From the NCBI GenBank assembly GCA_012270385.1, contig JAAXIK010000444.1:1-46107 (forward strand): a stretch of 46,107 bases of DNA, given 5' to 3'. This document shows positions 33,181 through 42,087 of the stretch, piece by piece. This stretch comes from Rubripirellula sp. Its GTDB lineage: Bacteria; Planctomycetota; Planctomycetia; Pirellulales; Pirellulaceae. Made by a program: the position numbers and the translations under genes. Position 1 is the stretch's first letter, and the number at the start of each line of letters is the position of its first letter. Under the pieces are notes generated by a model. The model did no database searches, was not told where the DNA came from, and saw only the letters and a program-made list of their open reading frames with translations.

Positions 33181-34878
33181 ATGGATTCTCAAATTGCGGA
33201 GTTAGTGCAATCCATTTACGGAGGTCCAGAAAGTGAGTTGTTATCTGGATTACAGGTGCTACTGGATTCCGCCAGCATATCGGAGAAGACCGATGATGAG
33301 CTGTGGAATGAAACCGATGTCGTCCTGATTACTTATGCTGACCAAATCAGAGACGATGGTATCTCGCCGTTGCATGCACAAAGAAGGTTCCTGATTGATT
33401 ACGGATTACAAGGAACCCTGTCCTGTGTTCACCTTTTGCCGTTCTGTCCGTATACGAGCGATGATGGATTTTCTGTAGTGGATTATCTTGCTGTTGATGA
33501 AGCTTCAGGGGATTGGGTCGATATTGGAGAGCTCGGCAGATCCTTTGATTTGATGTTCGATCTCGTTCTCAACCATGCCTCACAGAAGAATAAATGGTTC
33601 CAAGAATACCTATCCGGTAACCCGAGTTATGCCAATTTTTTTATCGATGTTGATCCCAACTTGGATCTATCGATGGTAGTGCGCCCGCGGAGTTTACCCC
33701 TGCTTACTAAATTCGCGACTTCGGAAGGTGATAAGCATATCTGGACAACCTTCAGCGACGATCAAGTCGACCTTAATTATGCGAATCCTAAAGTAATGCT
33801 GCAGATGATTCAGGTTCTTGTGGAATACGCTAGACGTGGCGCCCGAATTATTCGGCTCGACGCGATTGCTTTTTTATGGAAAGAGATTGGAACGAATTGC
33901 TTGCACCTGCCTCAGACTCATGCAGCCGTCAAGCTCATGCGTAGAGTCTTAGATTTGGTTGTACCCGGAACCATCTTGCTAACCGAGACCAACGTTCCGC
34001 ACGAGGAAAACCTGAGCTATTTTGGCGAGGGGACAGACGAAGCTCATATGGTATACCAGTTCAGCTTGCCTCCGTTGCTTATGGACGCAATCCATAGTGG
34101 TGATACCTCAATACTCAAAGCTTGGTTAAGTGAACTTCATCCACCCTCCTCAAAGACAACATTTTTCAATTTCACGGCTTCACATGACGGTATTGGTGTT
34201 CGGCCTCTGGAGGGCCTTGTTCCGGATGAACGGCTGGAAAAGCTCGTTAATGTTGTTCGAGAGCGGGGGGGCATGGTTAACACACGCCGAACAGCAGAGG
34301 GGCAAGATAGAGCCTATGAACTGAATTTGACTTACTTTAGCGCCGTCAGTGGGGGTGAAGAAGAGAGTTCCGAAATGCGGGTTCGACGATTCTTGGCAAC
34401 ACAAGCTTTGATGCTGTCCATGCAAGGTGTGCCCGCTGTCTATTTTCACAGTCTGGTCGGTAGCCCGAATGACTATGAAGGGATGCGTACGTCCGGACAG
34501 AATCGCAGAATCAATCGGTATAAGTATGACCGCGAAGAAATAGACATAGCTCTTTCAGAAAAGAATGGTGTCCAAAGGAGAGTCTTCGATGGTTACCGGA
34601 GATTGCTCGAGGTTCGACGTAATCAAAAAGCGTTTCACCCTAACGCTACACAAGAAGTTTTGGATTTACCGACTGACGGCTTGATTGGACTCAAGCGTGT
34701 ATCCAAGACGGGCTCTACCCTTCTGGCGATTATTAATCTGAGTGGCGTTACAAAAATCCTGCCGGAAGGTTTCTTCGGAGGAGAATCCTTCTACGACGAA
34801 CTTTCGGAGGAGAGGATCTATAGCGGTCAATCCATTGAGATGCGACCTTACCAAGTGCGTTGGCTATCCAAAGAATGA
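33181..34878 (+). CDS. GH13_18 phosphorylase, sucrose/glucosylglycerate phosphorylase-like
   Basis: A 565-residue enzyme of glycoside hydrolase family 13 subfamily 18. It opens in the barrel with VLITYADQI, then LLPFCPYTSDDGFSVVDY, FDLVLNHAS, and the catalytic residues: nucleophile Asp227 in RLDAIAFLWKEIGTNC, acid/base Glu269 in TETNVPHEENLSYFG, and stabilising Asp336 in SHDGIG. The WKEIGTNC and NVPHEEN loops resemble glucosylglycerate phosphorylases more than sucrose phosphorylases, from memory. The reaction would be reversible phosphorolysis giving glucose 1-phosphate and glycerate. No signal peptide. It is the last gene of the plus-strand glycosyltransferase locus. Specificity is the least certain part of this call. 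Confidence 0.83.
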   Translation: MDSQIAELVQSIYGGPESELLSGLQVLLDSASISEKTDDELWNETDVVLITYADQIRDDGISPLHAQRRFLIDYGLQGTLSCVHLLPFCPYTSDDGFSVVDYLAVDEASGDWVDIGELGRSFDLMFDLVLNHASQKNKWFQEYLSGNPSYANFFIDVDPNLDLSMVVRPRSLPLLTKFATSEGDKHIWTTFSDDQVDLNYANPKVMLQMIQVLVEYARRGARIIRLDAIAFLWKEIGTNCLHLPQTHAAVKLMRRVLDLVVPGTILLTETNVPHEENLSYFGEGTDEAHMVYQFSLPPLLMDAIHSGDTSILKAWLSELHPPSSKTTFFNFTASHDGIGVRPLEGLVPDERLEKLVNVVRERGGMVNTRRTAEGQDRAYELNLTYFSAVSGGEEESSEMRVRRFLATQALMLSMQGVPAVYFHSLVGSPNDYEGMRTSGQNRRINRYKYDREEIDIALSEKNGVQRRVFDGYRRLLEVRRNQKAFHPNATQEVLDLPTDGLIGLKRVSKTGSTLLAIINLSGVTKILPEGFFGGESFYDELSEERIYSGQSIEMRPYQVRWLSKE

Positions 34879-34902
34879 AAAGCAGTCTCCCAATGTGTCC
34901 AA

Positions 34903-36831
34903 TCACTCGCTTTGTGAGGATTCGATGTATGCCATGATCTCAAATATCTCGTCCTTAGTGTACTGATCGAGCAAAGCTTTAGGCATCATAGAAACAGACG
35001 AGGGTGCCATGATTTCAATATCATCTTGTAGCAAGGTGATCGGTTCTTTCGCTTCGGGATTTGTCATGAGAACAACTTTTTCGTCATCTTCACTAAGTCG
35101 GATTCCAGTCAGTGTTTGGCCGTCGACGGTTAAGATTTTTTGCATTTGATAGGCTTCGTCCACGCGATGCGATGGTTCAAGTATCTCGCGTAATAACTCC
35201 GCTCTGTTACCTTTCCATTTTGCCACCACCTTTGATAGATCCGGCCCAATTACACCACCCTCTCCTGCGATCTGGTGGCACCCTCTACAAGATGCTTCAT
35301 CAAATAATCGTTGGCCAATTGCTTTTGATCGACCAAGTAGACCTGACTCCAAGTCGCCCTTCAGATCTTCAACCGTCCAAGCTTGAACAAAGGAACGATT
35401 GTTGCCGATTGGGTTTTCAGGTTCCATTGGATTTTTTTGCCATTGATCAAGATCTTCAACGACTACCATTACCCCGTACATTCGATACCAGTGTTGAGGA
35501 AAGGTACAGACGTAAGGGTATTCTCCGGGTTCAGTTGGAGCGTCGAACGTAAGCCTTGTCTGGGTGTCAGAAGGTACAAGGTCCGTTGCATACAATACAT
35601 CTGCTGAGTCTGGTACATAAGCCAGTCCCGTACTTCCACCTTTAGGCCCTGCATTGAGACCCGCTTGTGCAACCGCCTTTAGAGAACCAGGAGTGGTAAG
35701 CACTAAGTTATGCGGCATCAGATCATGATTTTCGAGAATGATCTGAATAGGCTTACCCGCCTGCACTGCAAAGTAAGGGACATCGTATCTCATTTCTTCT
35801 TCTATAGTACGGATTCGAATCATTCTGACGCTCACAGCATCCATTCGAGATCGATATGATTTGGCCGTGTTGGAAGGAAGGGAGGCGAACGACTCATCCG
35901 CTAGCTGCATCGCATCGGTGAACGCTTCGCTCGTTCTTTCTGCAGGTGGTGTGTTCTCTGCGTACTGCACCAGTAGATCTGCCATTTCTTTGGACAAAGA
36001 ATTGGGTCGCTCCTCCGCGGGGATGCTCAACAAGGTTCGTACCGCAGCATCACGTAATGTTTCATTTCTAATCAGGGGTACGAGAACCTCGCACCTTTGC
36101 TCCGGTTCGGCTTGTACGAAGGACATCGCTTCAATAGCGGCCACAAGAATCGTTTGATTATTCGATCCTGAGATCAAGCTGATAAGTGATCCGAGCAGGT
36201 CGTTGTTAATACTGGGTTCAATTGAAAATTGAAATGCTTTGAGTAACGGAATCAGTTTTTCAGGGTCGTCACCCGCGAGAGCAAAGCAATCGTTACCTTT
36301 GCCGATATTTTTCAAAGCACAGAATGCAGCGATCCGGACCGCCTCATTGGCATTTTTGATTCCCATTCGGAAATCTTCCTCAGCTACGATTAATGCTTCG
36401 TTAGGCTGATTGATCAGCATTTCGATGAGTTGCTCAGCGGTTTTCAATCCATCTGATTTTTTCTCGTCAATACCTTCAATCGCGTTCAAGAGGATCTTTT
36501 CTGGCGATTCCTCGAGGAGTATCGCTAAAGCAGATACCGCCTCTTGACGGTATTGGGCTGTCATTCCAGCCCGACCTAGAATGGCTTGAAAGACGGGTAT
36601 GTATTTCGGATCATCGGTGTCACGTTCCACCATCAACAATCTTTGGTTGTCTAAACGCTTTAGCTGATATGCAACGATCCGTGGACTTTTATCCAGAAAG
36701 ATTTTTGGAGGTTCAGGTTTAGATATCTGATGTTTTCCATGATGGTCATGGTGGCCCTGCCCAGTAGCAATGCTGAGTAGAACTGCTTCAGTGAACAGGC
36801 ACAGGAAAAGGATTCGATTGATCGATGTCAT
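34903..36831 (-). CDS. Secreted HEAT-cupredoxin-cytochrome c protein
   Basis: A 642-residue protein from the ATG at 36831 (a GTG at 36876 adds 15 residues and hides the signal). A signal peptide (MTSINRILFLCLFTEAVLLSIATG) is followed by a His-rich stretch, then HEAT-like helices to about residue 325. A cupredoxin domain follows: NHDLMPHNLVL gives the first His, and YVCTFPQHWYRM supplies Cys, His and Met of an azurin-type copper site. A single haem c site, CRGCH, lies at about residue 515, with GPDLSKVV and ILEPS as in planctomycete cytochromes. It is read after the dehydrogenase-propeller gene and probably accepts its electrons outside the cytoplasmic membrane. This organisation is common in planctomycetes. 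Confidence 0.85.
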   Translation of the reverse strand: MTSINRILFLCLFTEAVLLSIATGQGHHDHHGKHQISKPEPPKIFLDKSPRIVAYQLKRLDNQRLLMVERDTDDPKYIPVFQAILGRAGMTAQYRQEAVSALAILLEESPEKILLNAIEGIDEKKSDGLKTAEQLIEMLINQPNEALIVAEEDFRMGIKNANEAVRIAAFCALKNIGKGNDCFALAGDDPEKLIPLLKAFQFSIEPSINNDLLGSLISLISGSNNQTILVAAIEAMSFVQAEPEQRCEVLVPLIRNETLRDAAVRTLLSIPAEERPNSLSKEMADLLVQYAENTPPAERTSEAFTDAMQLADESFASLPSNTAKSYRSRMDAVSVRMIRIRTIEEEMRYDVPYFAVQAGKPIQIILENHDLMPHNLVLTTPGSLKAVAQAGLNAGPKGGSTGLAYVPDSADVLYATDLVPSDTQTRLTFDAPTEPGEYPYVCTFPQHWYRMYGVMVVVEDLDQWQKNPMEPENPIGNNRSFVQAWTVEDLKGDLESGLLGRSKAIGQRLFDEASCRGCHQIAGEGGVIGPDLSKVVAKWKGNRAELLREILEPSHRVDEAYQMQKILTVDGQTLTGIRLSEDDEKVVLMTNPEAKEPITLLQDDIEIMAPSSVSMMPKALLDQYTKDEIFEIMAYIESSQSE

Positions 36832-37150
36832 GGGAACTGCGTTGGGGCCTTGGAGGCGTGATCTTATAAGAAGCACAAGTCTCGATAGTAAATCGAAGTC
36901 GTGCGTGGGATTGCGAATCAGAATCGGTTATCGGTTTAGGTGTTTATCTATTCAGAGACATTTCCCTGAGTGTGGACCGCTTTTTAGCGTATTGGAGTAA
37001 CAGTTTTGGTCCGGTTGATCTCTCCCCCAGACAATTTGCCCAATCATCATCTCAAGCTGATGGATCCGCATTCATTAAAGTTGCTGATGATTGACTAGAG
37101 TAAGTCAATCATGGCATAGATATGGCGCATCAAGCGGTGAGTTTGGTCGA
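36832..37150 (-). other. Gap between the two redox genes
   Basis: About 320 bases between the propeller/dehydrogenase gene and the cupredoxin-cytochrome gene. It contains the inverted repeat at 37087-37112 close to the upstream stop. The genes could still be co-transcribed, but an internal promoter is possible. No gene was seen. Confidence 0.45.
37087..37112. repeat. 10-base inverted repeat after the dehydrogenase gene
   Basis: ATGATTGACT at 37087-37096 pairs perfectly with AGTCAATCAT at 37103-37112 around a 6-base loop. It lies about 40 bases downstream of the minus-strand stop at 37151. There is no T-run in either direction, so it may stabilise the 3' end or bind a protein rather than terminate. 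Confidence 0.4.
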
Positions 37151-39829
37151 TCATTGCTCAAGTCGACGCATGGTTTCATCGAGGGTGTACTGCAGATACT
37201 CATCAAGATCATTCTCAAGAACGCCAAGGGCTAGTTCGATCGCCTCATCCCCGCGAAGAAAACTGACCGCCCTTACGCCCTCGAGACGTACACGAGGATG
37301 TTCATCTTCAATACATTGGGCGAGTAATTCAGCGTGGTTGGGTACTTCATCTAACCAGAATGAGAGTACGCGGGTTGCCGCAGCGCGAGCGCGATGGTCC
37401 GAAGCTCCCAAAAGCTGTTGTAAAAGTTCCAAGTTGATCTGATGATGTGTTTGATGAATCCACAGTGCTTCAAGCAGGTGATGTTCATACTCTTCGTCGT
37501 CCACGGATAATCCAGCTATCCATTTTTTCACTTCCGGCATCACGGATTGAGTCTGGCGTTGAGCAAGCTCTCTTCTTGCTCGGTAGCGAGTGCGATCTTC
37601 TGGCACTTTAAGAAGTTCAAGTAGAGATCCGACTGGTTGGCCCGCAATCTTAGCGGGTTCAAGGACGGGCCGGGTTTTATGCTTTAATCTCCAAATACGC
37701 CCGTGACTTGTATCTCGATTCGGCTCTCGAAGATTGTGTTGCAGGTGTCCGATAAGTGCATTGTGCCAGTCGATAATGTAAAGAGTTCCATCGGGTGCAA
37801 TTTGAATGTCTACAGGACGGAAATTACCATCATCGCACATGAGAAGCGGTTCCACCTCAGTGCCTTTGAATCCAGAGCCTTCTTCTGCGACGGTGTGGTT
37901 AAGGATTCCACGGTCGCCGATGCAGTTGGTGACGAGGAAGTTGCCCTGCATTTCGGGTGGAAAATGTCGACTTGAAACCATCGCACAGCCACCCAGAGGG
38001 CGAGTCCGTTTGGTGTAGAAAGTGGGGAATTTGTATGCGGGATCACCCCCCGTTGTCCCCGCAATTCGTCGGTGCTGACTACCACCGGGATGCTTGAGTG
38101 GGTAATCAATTCTGCCAGTCAACGGAGCAGCCCAATAGCTGTTACCTGGTGATGCATCACCTATGAAATTCTGTCCCCATCGGTCGAATACATGTCCCCA
38201 AGGGTTAGCGAAAGCAAAATTACAAAATGCTGTAAGTTGGTGGGTTTTGGGATGATGTCTCCAGATACCGGCTTCGGACATCCTGGTCAGACCATAAGGG
38301 CTTTCTACTTGTGAAAATTTGAATGTCCCTTCTTGAAAATAGAGATTGCCTCCCGGTCCCCATTCAAATGCTGCGATTCCATGATGTGAATCTGCGGAGT
38401 CAAAGCCAAAGAGTTGTCGTGTTCGGGTATCCGCTACATCGTCTCCATCGGTATCTTGCGCGAAAATAATATCGGGCTGTTCTGCGATGTAGACACCCCC
38501 ATTACCAATTTCAAAGCCCGTGGGTTGATGGAGTCCATCAATGAACACTTTGCATTCATCAGCCGAGCCATCACCATCTTTATCTTCAAAAATTAAAATC
38601 TTGTCATTCAGCTGCGTCTTCGGTTTCCACTGCGGATACGACTGCATGGTAGCAACCCAGAGTCGTCCTTGGTTGTCAAAATTAAGAGCAACAGGATTAG
38701 CCAGCTCAGGGAACTGTTCCTCTGAAGCAACAAGCTGTATTTCAAAATCTGGATGGATTTTGAATAACTTAGCTTGCTCACTGGCTGTTAAGTAATCAAG
38801 GGACCCAAGCTTCCCTCGTTTCGCATTTGGATCGTCCGGGCCGCCGACATTTGTTTTGGGTTCAATGAACGGCAGTGTGTTCGAGTCATCGACAGATGTA
38901 TCAACCGTTTTACCTTGGGCGAGCATCCAGATTCTCTGATCTCGATTTGATGTCATTTCGTCGAGGATTGTACGCTCACGCTCCATCACGTCGGTATTAT
39001 TGTAGGTGCCGTCATTACCCGCTTTGCCGCGAGATCCGTAGATCGAGTAACCATTGACAGCTCGGTATCGATGCCACCAGTGGAAGTTCTTGTCATCGAT
39101 TTCGTCTACCAAGGCTTCCGAAATGCCATCGGCAGGTTGTCCTCCGAATAGTGCAGTCATCAGGATTGGAGCAAAAGCCTTGTAGCCTTTTGAATTGAGA
39201 TGGCATCCATTGAGCGTGTAGCGTTCTTTCTCCTGATTGAATAATTCCAAGGTGGGCGTGTAAACATCTGCGAAAACCACACCACAAGCATCAGCCACTT
39301 CCCTCATAGCGTTGGTGTACATGGATAATCGTTGGTTATGTACATCACCTTTTGGCAGGTTTGGATCGTTGGTCTGTTCGAAAGCGATAGGAGAAATGAG
39401 TGCGATCTTAGGTGATCCCTTGCCGTAATCTTTTTCCTGCGTCTCCTTTACCAATTGAGTAAGTTCTTCCTTGAACTTTGCTAAGCCTTCTTGACCTGCA
39501 AAAGATTCGTTATATCCAAAAAAGAAAAGAATGACGGATGCACTGCTGTGTGTGAGGTGTTGGTCCGGGTCTCCGAAATTCTCAGAGCGAATTCGCTCAA
39601 GCGGTTCGTCCCCGGGGAATCCCAGATTTCGCACTACAAGATCGTGCTCTGGAAACCTTTGATACAGTGCTGCTTCCCAGTGATTCTGATGCTGTAGCCC
39701 CTCGCATAAAGCGTTGCCCACAAGACAGACATGGTCACCTTGATCGAGGGACAGTTGGGGAGACTTGGCTTCCATCACTGGAGCGAGGCAGGAAATGATT
39801 ACGAGAGATAGAAAAAAACGAAGCAGCAT
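37151..39829 (-). CDS. Secreted SGNH-like / PVC-type dehydrogenase propeller / HEAT protein
   Basis: An 892-residue protein with signal peptide (MLLRFFLSLVIISCLAPVMEA). Residues about 25-230 have an SGNH-hydrolase-like fold, with FFFGYNESF as the GxN block and NGCHLNSKGY as the last block; the first block reads VGNALCEG, without the usual nucleophile Ser. From about 340 to 750 is the propeller of planctomycete membrane-bound dehydrogenases (FEIQLVASEEQFPELANPVAL, DKDGDGSADECKVF, FAQDTDGDDVAD, EWGPGGNLYF, NPWGHVFDRWGQNF). HEAT-like helices finish it (HPRVRLEGVRAV). Its usual C-terminal haem domain is missing and is found in the next gene. It probably oxidises an unknown sugar or alcohol outside the cytoplasm, with electrons passed to that partner. 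Confidence 0.85.
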   Translation of the reverse strand: MLLRFFLSLVIISCLAPVMEAKSPQLSLDQGDHVCLVGNALCEGLQHQNHWEAALYQRFPEHDLVVRNLGFPGDEPLERIRSENFGDPDQHLTHSSASVILFFFGYNESFAGQEGLAKFKEELTQLVKETQEKDYGKGSPKIALISPIAFEQTNDPNLPKGDVHNQRLSMYTNAMREVADACGVVFADVYTPTLELFNQEKERYTLNGCHLNSKGYKAFAPILMTALFGGQPADGISEALVDEIDDKNFHWWHRYRAVNGYSIYGSRGKAGNDGTYNNTDVMERERTILDEMTSNRDQRIWMLAQGKTVDTSVDDSNTLPFIEPKTNVGGPDDPNAKRGKLGSLDYLTASEQAKLFKIHPDFEIQLVASEEQFPELANPVALNFDNQGRLWVATMQSYPQWKPKTQLNDKILIFEDKDGDGSADECKVFIDGLHQPTGFEIGNGGVYIAEQPDIIFAQDTDGDDVADTRTRQLFGFDSADSHHGIAAFEWGPGGNLYFQEGTFKFSQVESPYGLTRMSEAGIWRHHPKTHQLTAFCNFAFANPWGHVFDRWGQNFIGDASPGNSYWAAPLTGRIDYPLKHPGGSQHRRIAGTTGGDPAYKFPTFYTKRTRPLGGCAMVSSRHFPPEMQGNFLVTNCIGDRGILNHTVAEEGSGFKGTEVEPLLMCDDGNFRPVDIQIAPDGTLYIIDWHNALIGHLQHNLREPNRDTSHGRIWRLKHKTRPVLEPAKIAGQPVGSLLELLKVPEDRTRYRARRELAQRQTQSVMPEVKKWIAGLSVDDEEYEHHLLEALWIHQTHHQINLELLQQLLGASDHRARAAATRVLSFWLDEVPNHAELLAQCIEDEHPRVRLEGVRAVSFLRGDEAIELALGVLENDLDEYLQYTLDETMRRLEQ

Positions 39830-40142
39830 GGTGTTGTCTGAATGAAGTTAGTCGTGGTGGTGTATTTGTTAAATGTTTGAATGTAATCTTATGGTTTCAA
39901 CGAACCAGCAGGTTTAGGAGGTTTCTTAAATTGGGAGGACTCATGAAATCACGTGTCCCTCTCCCTGCCCTTCTCTGTTGAACGTGGCAAGACGACTTTA
40001 TCGGCTTTGGCTCATGGGAATTGGATGGAATTCGTAAATCGCAACAGCATCACATGACTGACCCAAATTGTATGCGATGAATCATGAAGAGTGCCACTCG
40101 TTGACTGTTGAGTTTTTCCAATCGGTTGATTTTCTTACCTTA
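39830..40142. other. Intergenic region between secreted redox and PQQ-like genes
   Basis: About 310 bases between two minus-strand genes. No gene, strong hairpin or repeat was seen; only short purine-rich stretches (near 39911-39935) are visible. It must contain a promoter or read-through space for the dehydrogenase gene. Confidence 0.4.
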
Positions 40143-41417
40143 CTATTCAGCGTTTGTCTTTGTGCTGGTTTTCATGATGCAGTAGACAGCCCGATCAGAT
40201 CTTAAAATAAGGCGATTTTCGACAATCGCTGGCGTTGCATTGAATTTTTCTTCTTTGGACCCGCATTGATTAATCGCAAGTTCCTCATACTCCTCTGTCG
40301 CAGCGAGTACGAGTACCCCGGCATCTCGCGTGGTGAGGAAGAGTTTCTCTCCGTCGCTCACAATCGAAGCATAGACTCGACTTCGGGTGGGAAGACGCTC
40401 TCGGAACATTTCAGCGCCATCACTAGCCCGAAGGCAAAGCGCAATTGCTTTATCATGTGACCAATAAAGATAATCTTTTACCAGAATCGGACTCGTCACA
40501 TTGGCTCCTCTTGATACCTCCCAAATTAGGTGAGTCTCTGTGACATCTCCCCTACCGCCTGCACGAATACTGAAGGTCTTGTTGGTTCGTCCACCACTAC
40601 AGTAGAGCAAGTCCCCTTTAGCGATTACACAGGGGACGATGTAGTCCTGAATGGCTTCGCAGTTCCACAGCTCATCCCCGGTCTCAGGGTCAATTCCCAG
40701 TACGGCTCCTTTTTGATTGATAATCAATTCATGGTTGCCATTTGGTAGTCGGACAATCGTGGGGGTCGACCATGAACGATCAATCGACTCTCTTTTCCAA
40801 CGAATTTCACCCGTGAATTTGTCAATTCCGTAAATGGCACCACTTTCAATTGAAGCATTCATGATGATGAGATCGCCGTGAACAATCGGGCTGGCAGCAG
40901 CTCCAAAGCCTGCTGTGTCAGTTCCCAAGTTGACATGCCAAAGCAGTTTCCCATCTTGCGTGTGTGCAACGAGGCCTGATGGCCCGAAATACGCGTAGAC
41001 ATTCGCATCATCAACACAAGGGGTGGGCGAAGCGTACCCGTGGTCAGCAACTCGAGGTGTAACCGATTGCTCTTCAGATGAAGCAGGAATCCAGTCGTCC
41101 CAAATAATCGTGCCGTCAGTTATGTTGAGACAAAGCACGTGCAATTTCAGATCTTCTTGATTGCCCGGATCCTCCGCGTCCTCACCATACCCCGAAAAAG
41201 CGGTAACAAAGAGTCTGTTGTTACCGTAGACTGGACTGCTCGATCCTTTACCAGGTAGATCGGTTCTCCATGCCAGATTTTCCCTGTCGTTCCAAGTAGT
41301 GGGTATGTCGTTCCCTGCAACACCAGCATGGTTCGGTCCACGAAAATGAGACCAATCTTGAGCGTGTGTCGCGGTGATAAAGAGGAAGGCCACCGCGAGT
41401 GGCGTAAAACGATTCAT
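40143..41417 (-). CDS. Secreted PQQ-like beta-propeller protein
   Basis: A 424-residue protein with signal peptide (MNRFTPLAVAFLFITATHA). It begins with the planctomycete opening DWSHFRGPNHAGVA, then repeats of the PQQ-like propeller type: SSSPVYGNNRLFV, CLNITDGTIIWDDW, YASPTPCVDDANVYAY, IYGIDKFTGEIRWKRE, VLGIDPETGDELWN and TSPILVKDYLYWSHD, roughly six to eight blades. No PQQ-binding or dehydrogenase residues are evident, so it is more likely a structural or binding protein than an enzyme. It lies on the same strand as the redox genes with a 313-base gap, so co-regulation is uncertain. Confidence 0.85.
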   Translation of the reverse strand: MNRFTPLAVAFLFITATHAQDWSHFRGPNHAGVAGNDIPTTWNDRENLAWRTDLPGKGSSSPVYGNNRLFVTAFSGYGEDAEDPGNQEDLKLHVLCLNITDGTIIWDDWIPASSEEQSVTPRVADHGYASPTPCVDDANVYAYFGPSGLVAHTQDGKLLWHVNLGTDTAGFGAAASPIVHGDLIIMNASIESGAIYGIDKFTGEIRWKRESIDRSWSTPTIVRLPNGNHELIINQKGAVLGIDPETGDELWNCEAIQDYIVPCVIAKGDLLYCSGGRTNKTFSIRAGGRGDVTETHLIWEVSRGANVTSPILVKDYLYWSHDKAIALCLRASDGAEMFRERLPTRSRVYASIVSDGEKLFLTTRDAGVLVLAATEEYEELAINQCGSKEEKFNATPAIVENRLILRSDRAVYCIMKTSTKTNAE

Positions 41418-41531
41418 TTAGTTTCTCGTAATGGTTTGTAATGTTTCCGTTCAGTGACTAGCAGAGCATGAATTGCGACTGTAAACCACCCTTAGATAAT
41501 TTGTGAACACTCCGTAGAGCTTGATATTTTG

Positions 41532-42014
41532 ATGAATAACTACTCTGTTCGATTGGCAGATTACGATAATGAGTCTGACGCGAAGGCTATTGTCAGTCTT
41601 ATGCGAGAGTACGCTCTTATCGAGAATTGCGACCGGGATGCCCTTAATAATCTGCCACGTTTACTAAGAGAGATCGACAATGGGTTCACTATCTTGGCTT
41701 GGTCTGCCTTTGAAGAGCACGAGCCAGTGGGCCTGATCAATTGTTTCTTTGGCTATTCGACCTTTCAGTTGCGTCCCCTCGTTAATATTCATGACGTCAT
41801 CGTTACTGAATTGCATAGGGGCAAAGGGGTCGCTGGTCAAATGTTAGCTGGTGTTGAGTCAGAGAGTCGCAATGCCAACGCCTGTCGAATCACACTCGAA
41901 GTTCTTGGTGATAATGCACCGGCGATTATCGCTTATGAGAAATACGGTTTTGGTAAGGATCCATCCCACCCCAAGGTTGATACTTATTTCATGCGCAAAA
42001 CACTGGTGGATTAA
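41532..42014 (+). CDS. GNAT-family N-acetyltransferase
   Basis: A 160-residue soluble enzyme from the ATG at 41532; a TTG three bases earlier is less likely. It has the GNAT fold order: LADYDNESDAKAIVSLMREYAL, strand NIHDVIVTELHRGKGVAGQML with the acetyl-CoA-binding R-G-x-G-x-A loop, then ACRITLEVLGDNAPAIIAYEKYGF, the last helix and beta bulge. It transfers an acetyl group from acetyl-CoA to an unknown amine. Its gene is monocistronic and convergent with the pyruvate dehydrogenase genes, with a shared hairpin terminator between them. Confidence 0.87.
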   Translation: MNNYSVRLADYDNESDAKAIVSLMREYALIENCDRDALNNLPRLLREIDNGFTILAWSAFEEHEPVGLINCFFGYSTFQLRPLVNIHDVIVTELHRGKGVAGQMLAGVESESRNANACRITLEVLGDNAPAIIAYEKYGFGKDPSHPKVDTYFMRKTLVD

Positions 42015-42018
42015 CAAT

Positions 42019-42051
42019 AAAAGCTCTCCACCAAAGAGGCGAAGAGCTTTT
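42019..42051. terminator. Bidirectional intrinsic terminator
   Basis: AAAAGCTCT at 42019-42027 pairs with AGAGCTTTT at 42043-42051 (9 base pairs, 15-base loop). T-rich tails follow on both strands (TTTTGTTAT on plus, TTTTATTGTT on minus). It begins five bases after the GNAT stop and faces the E2 stop at 42088, so it can end both transcripts. Confidence 0.68.
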
Positions 42052-42087
42052 GTTATGGGAACGTGTTTTGATGACTTGCATTTGCCC

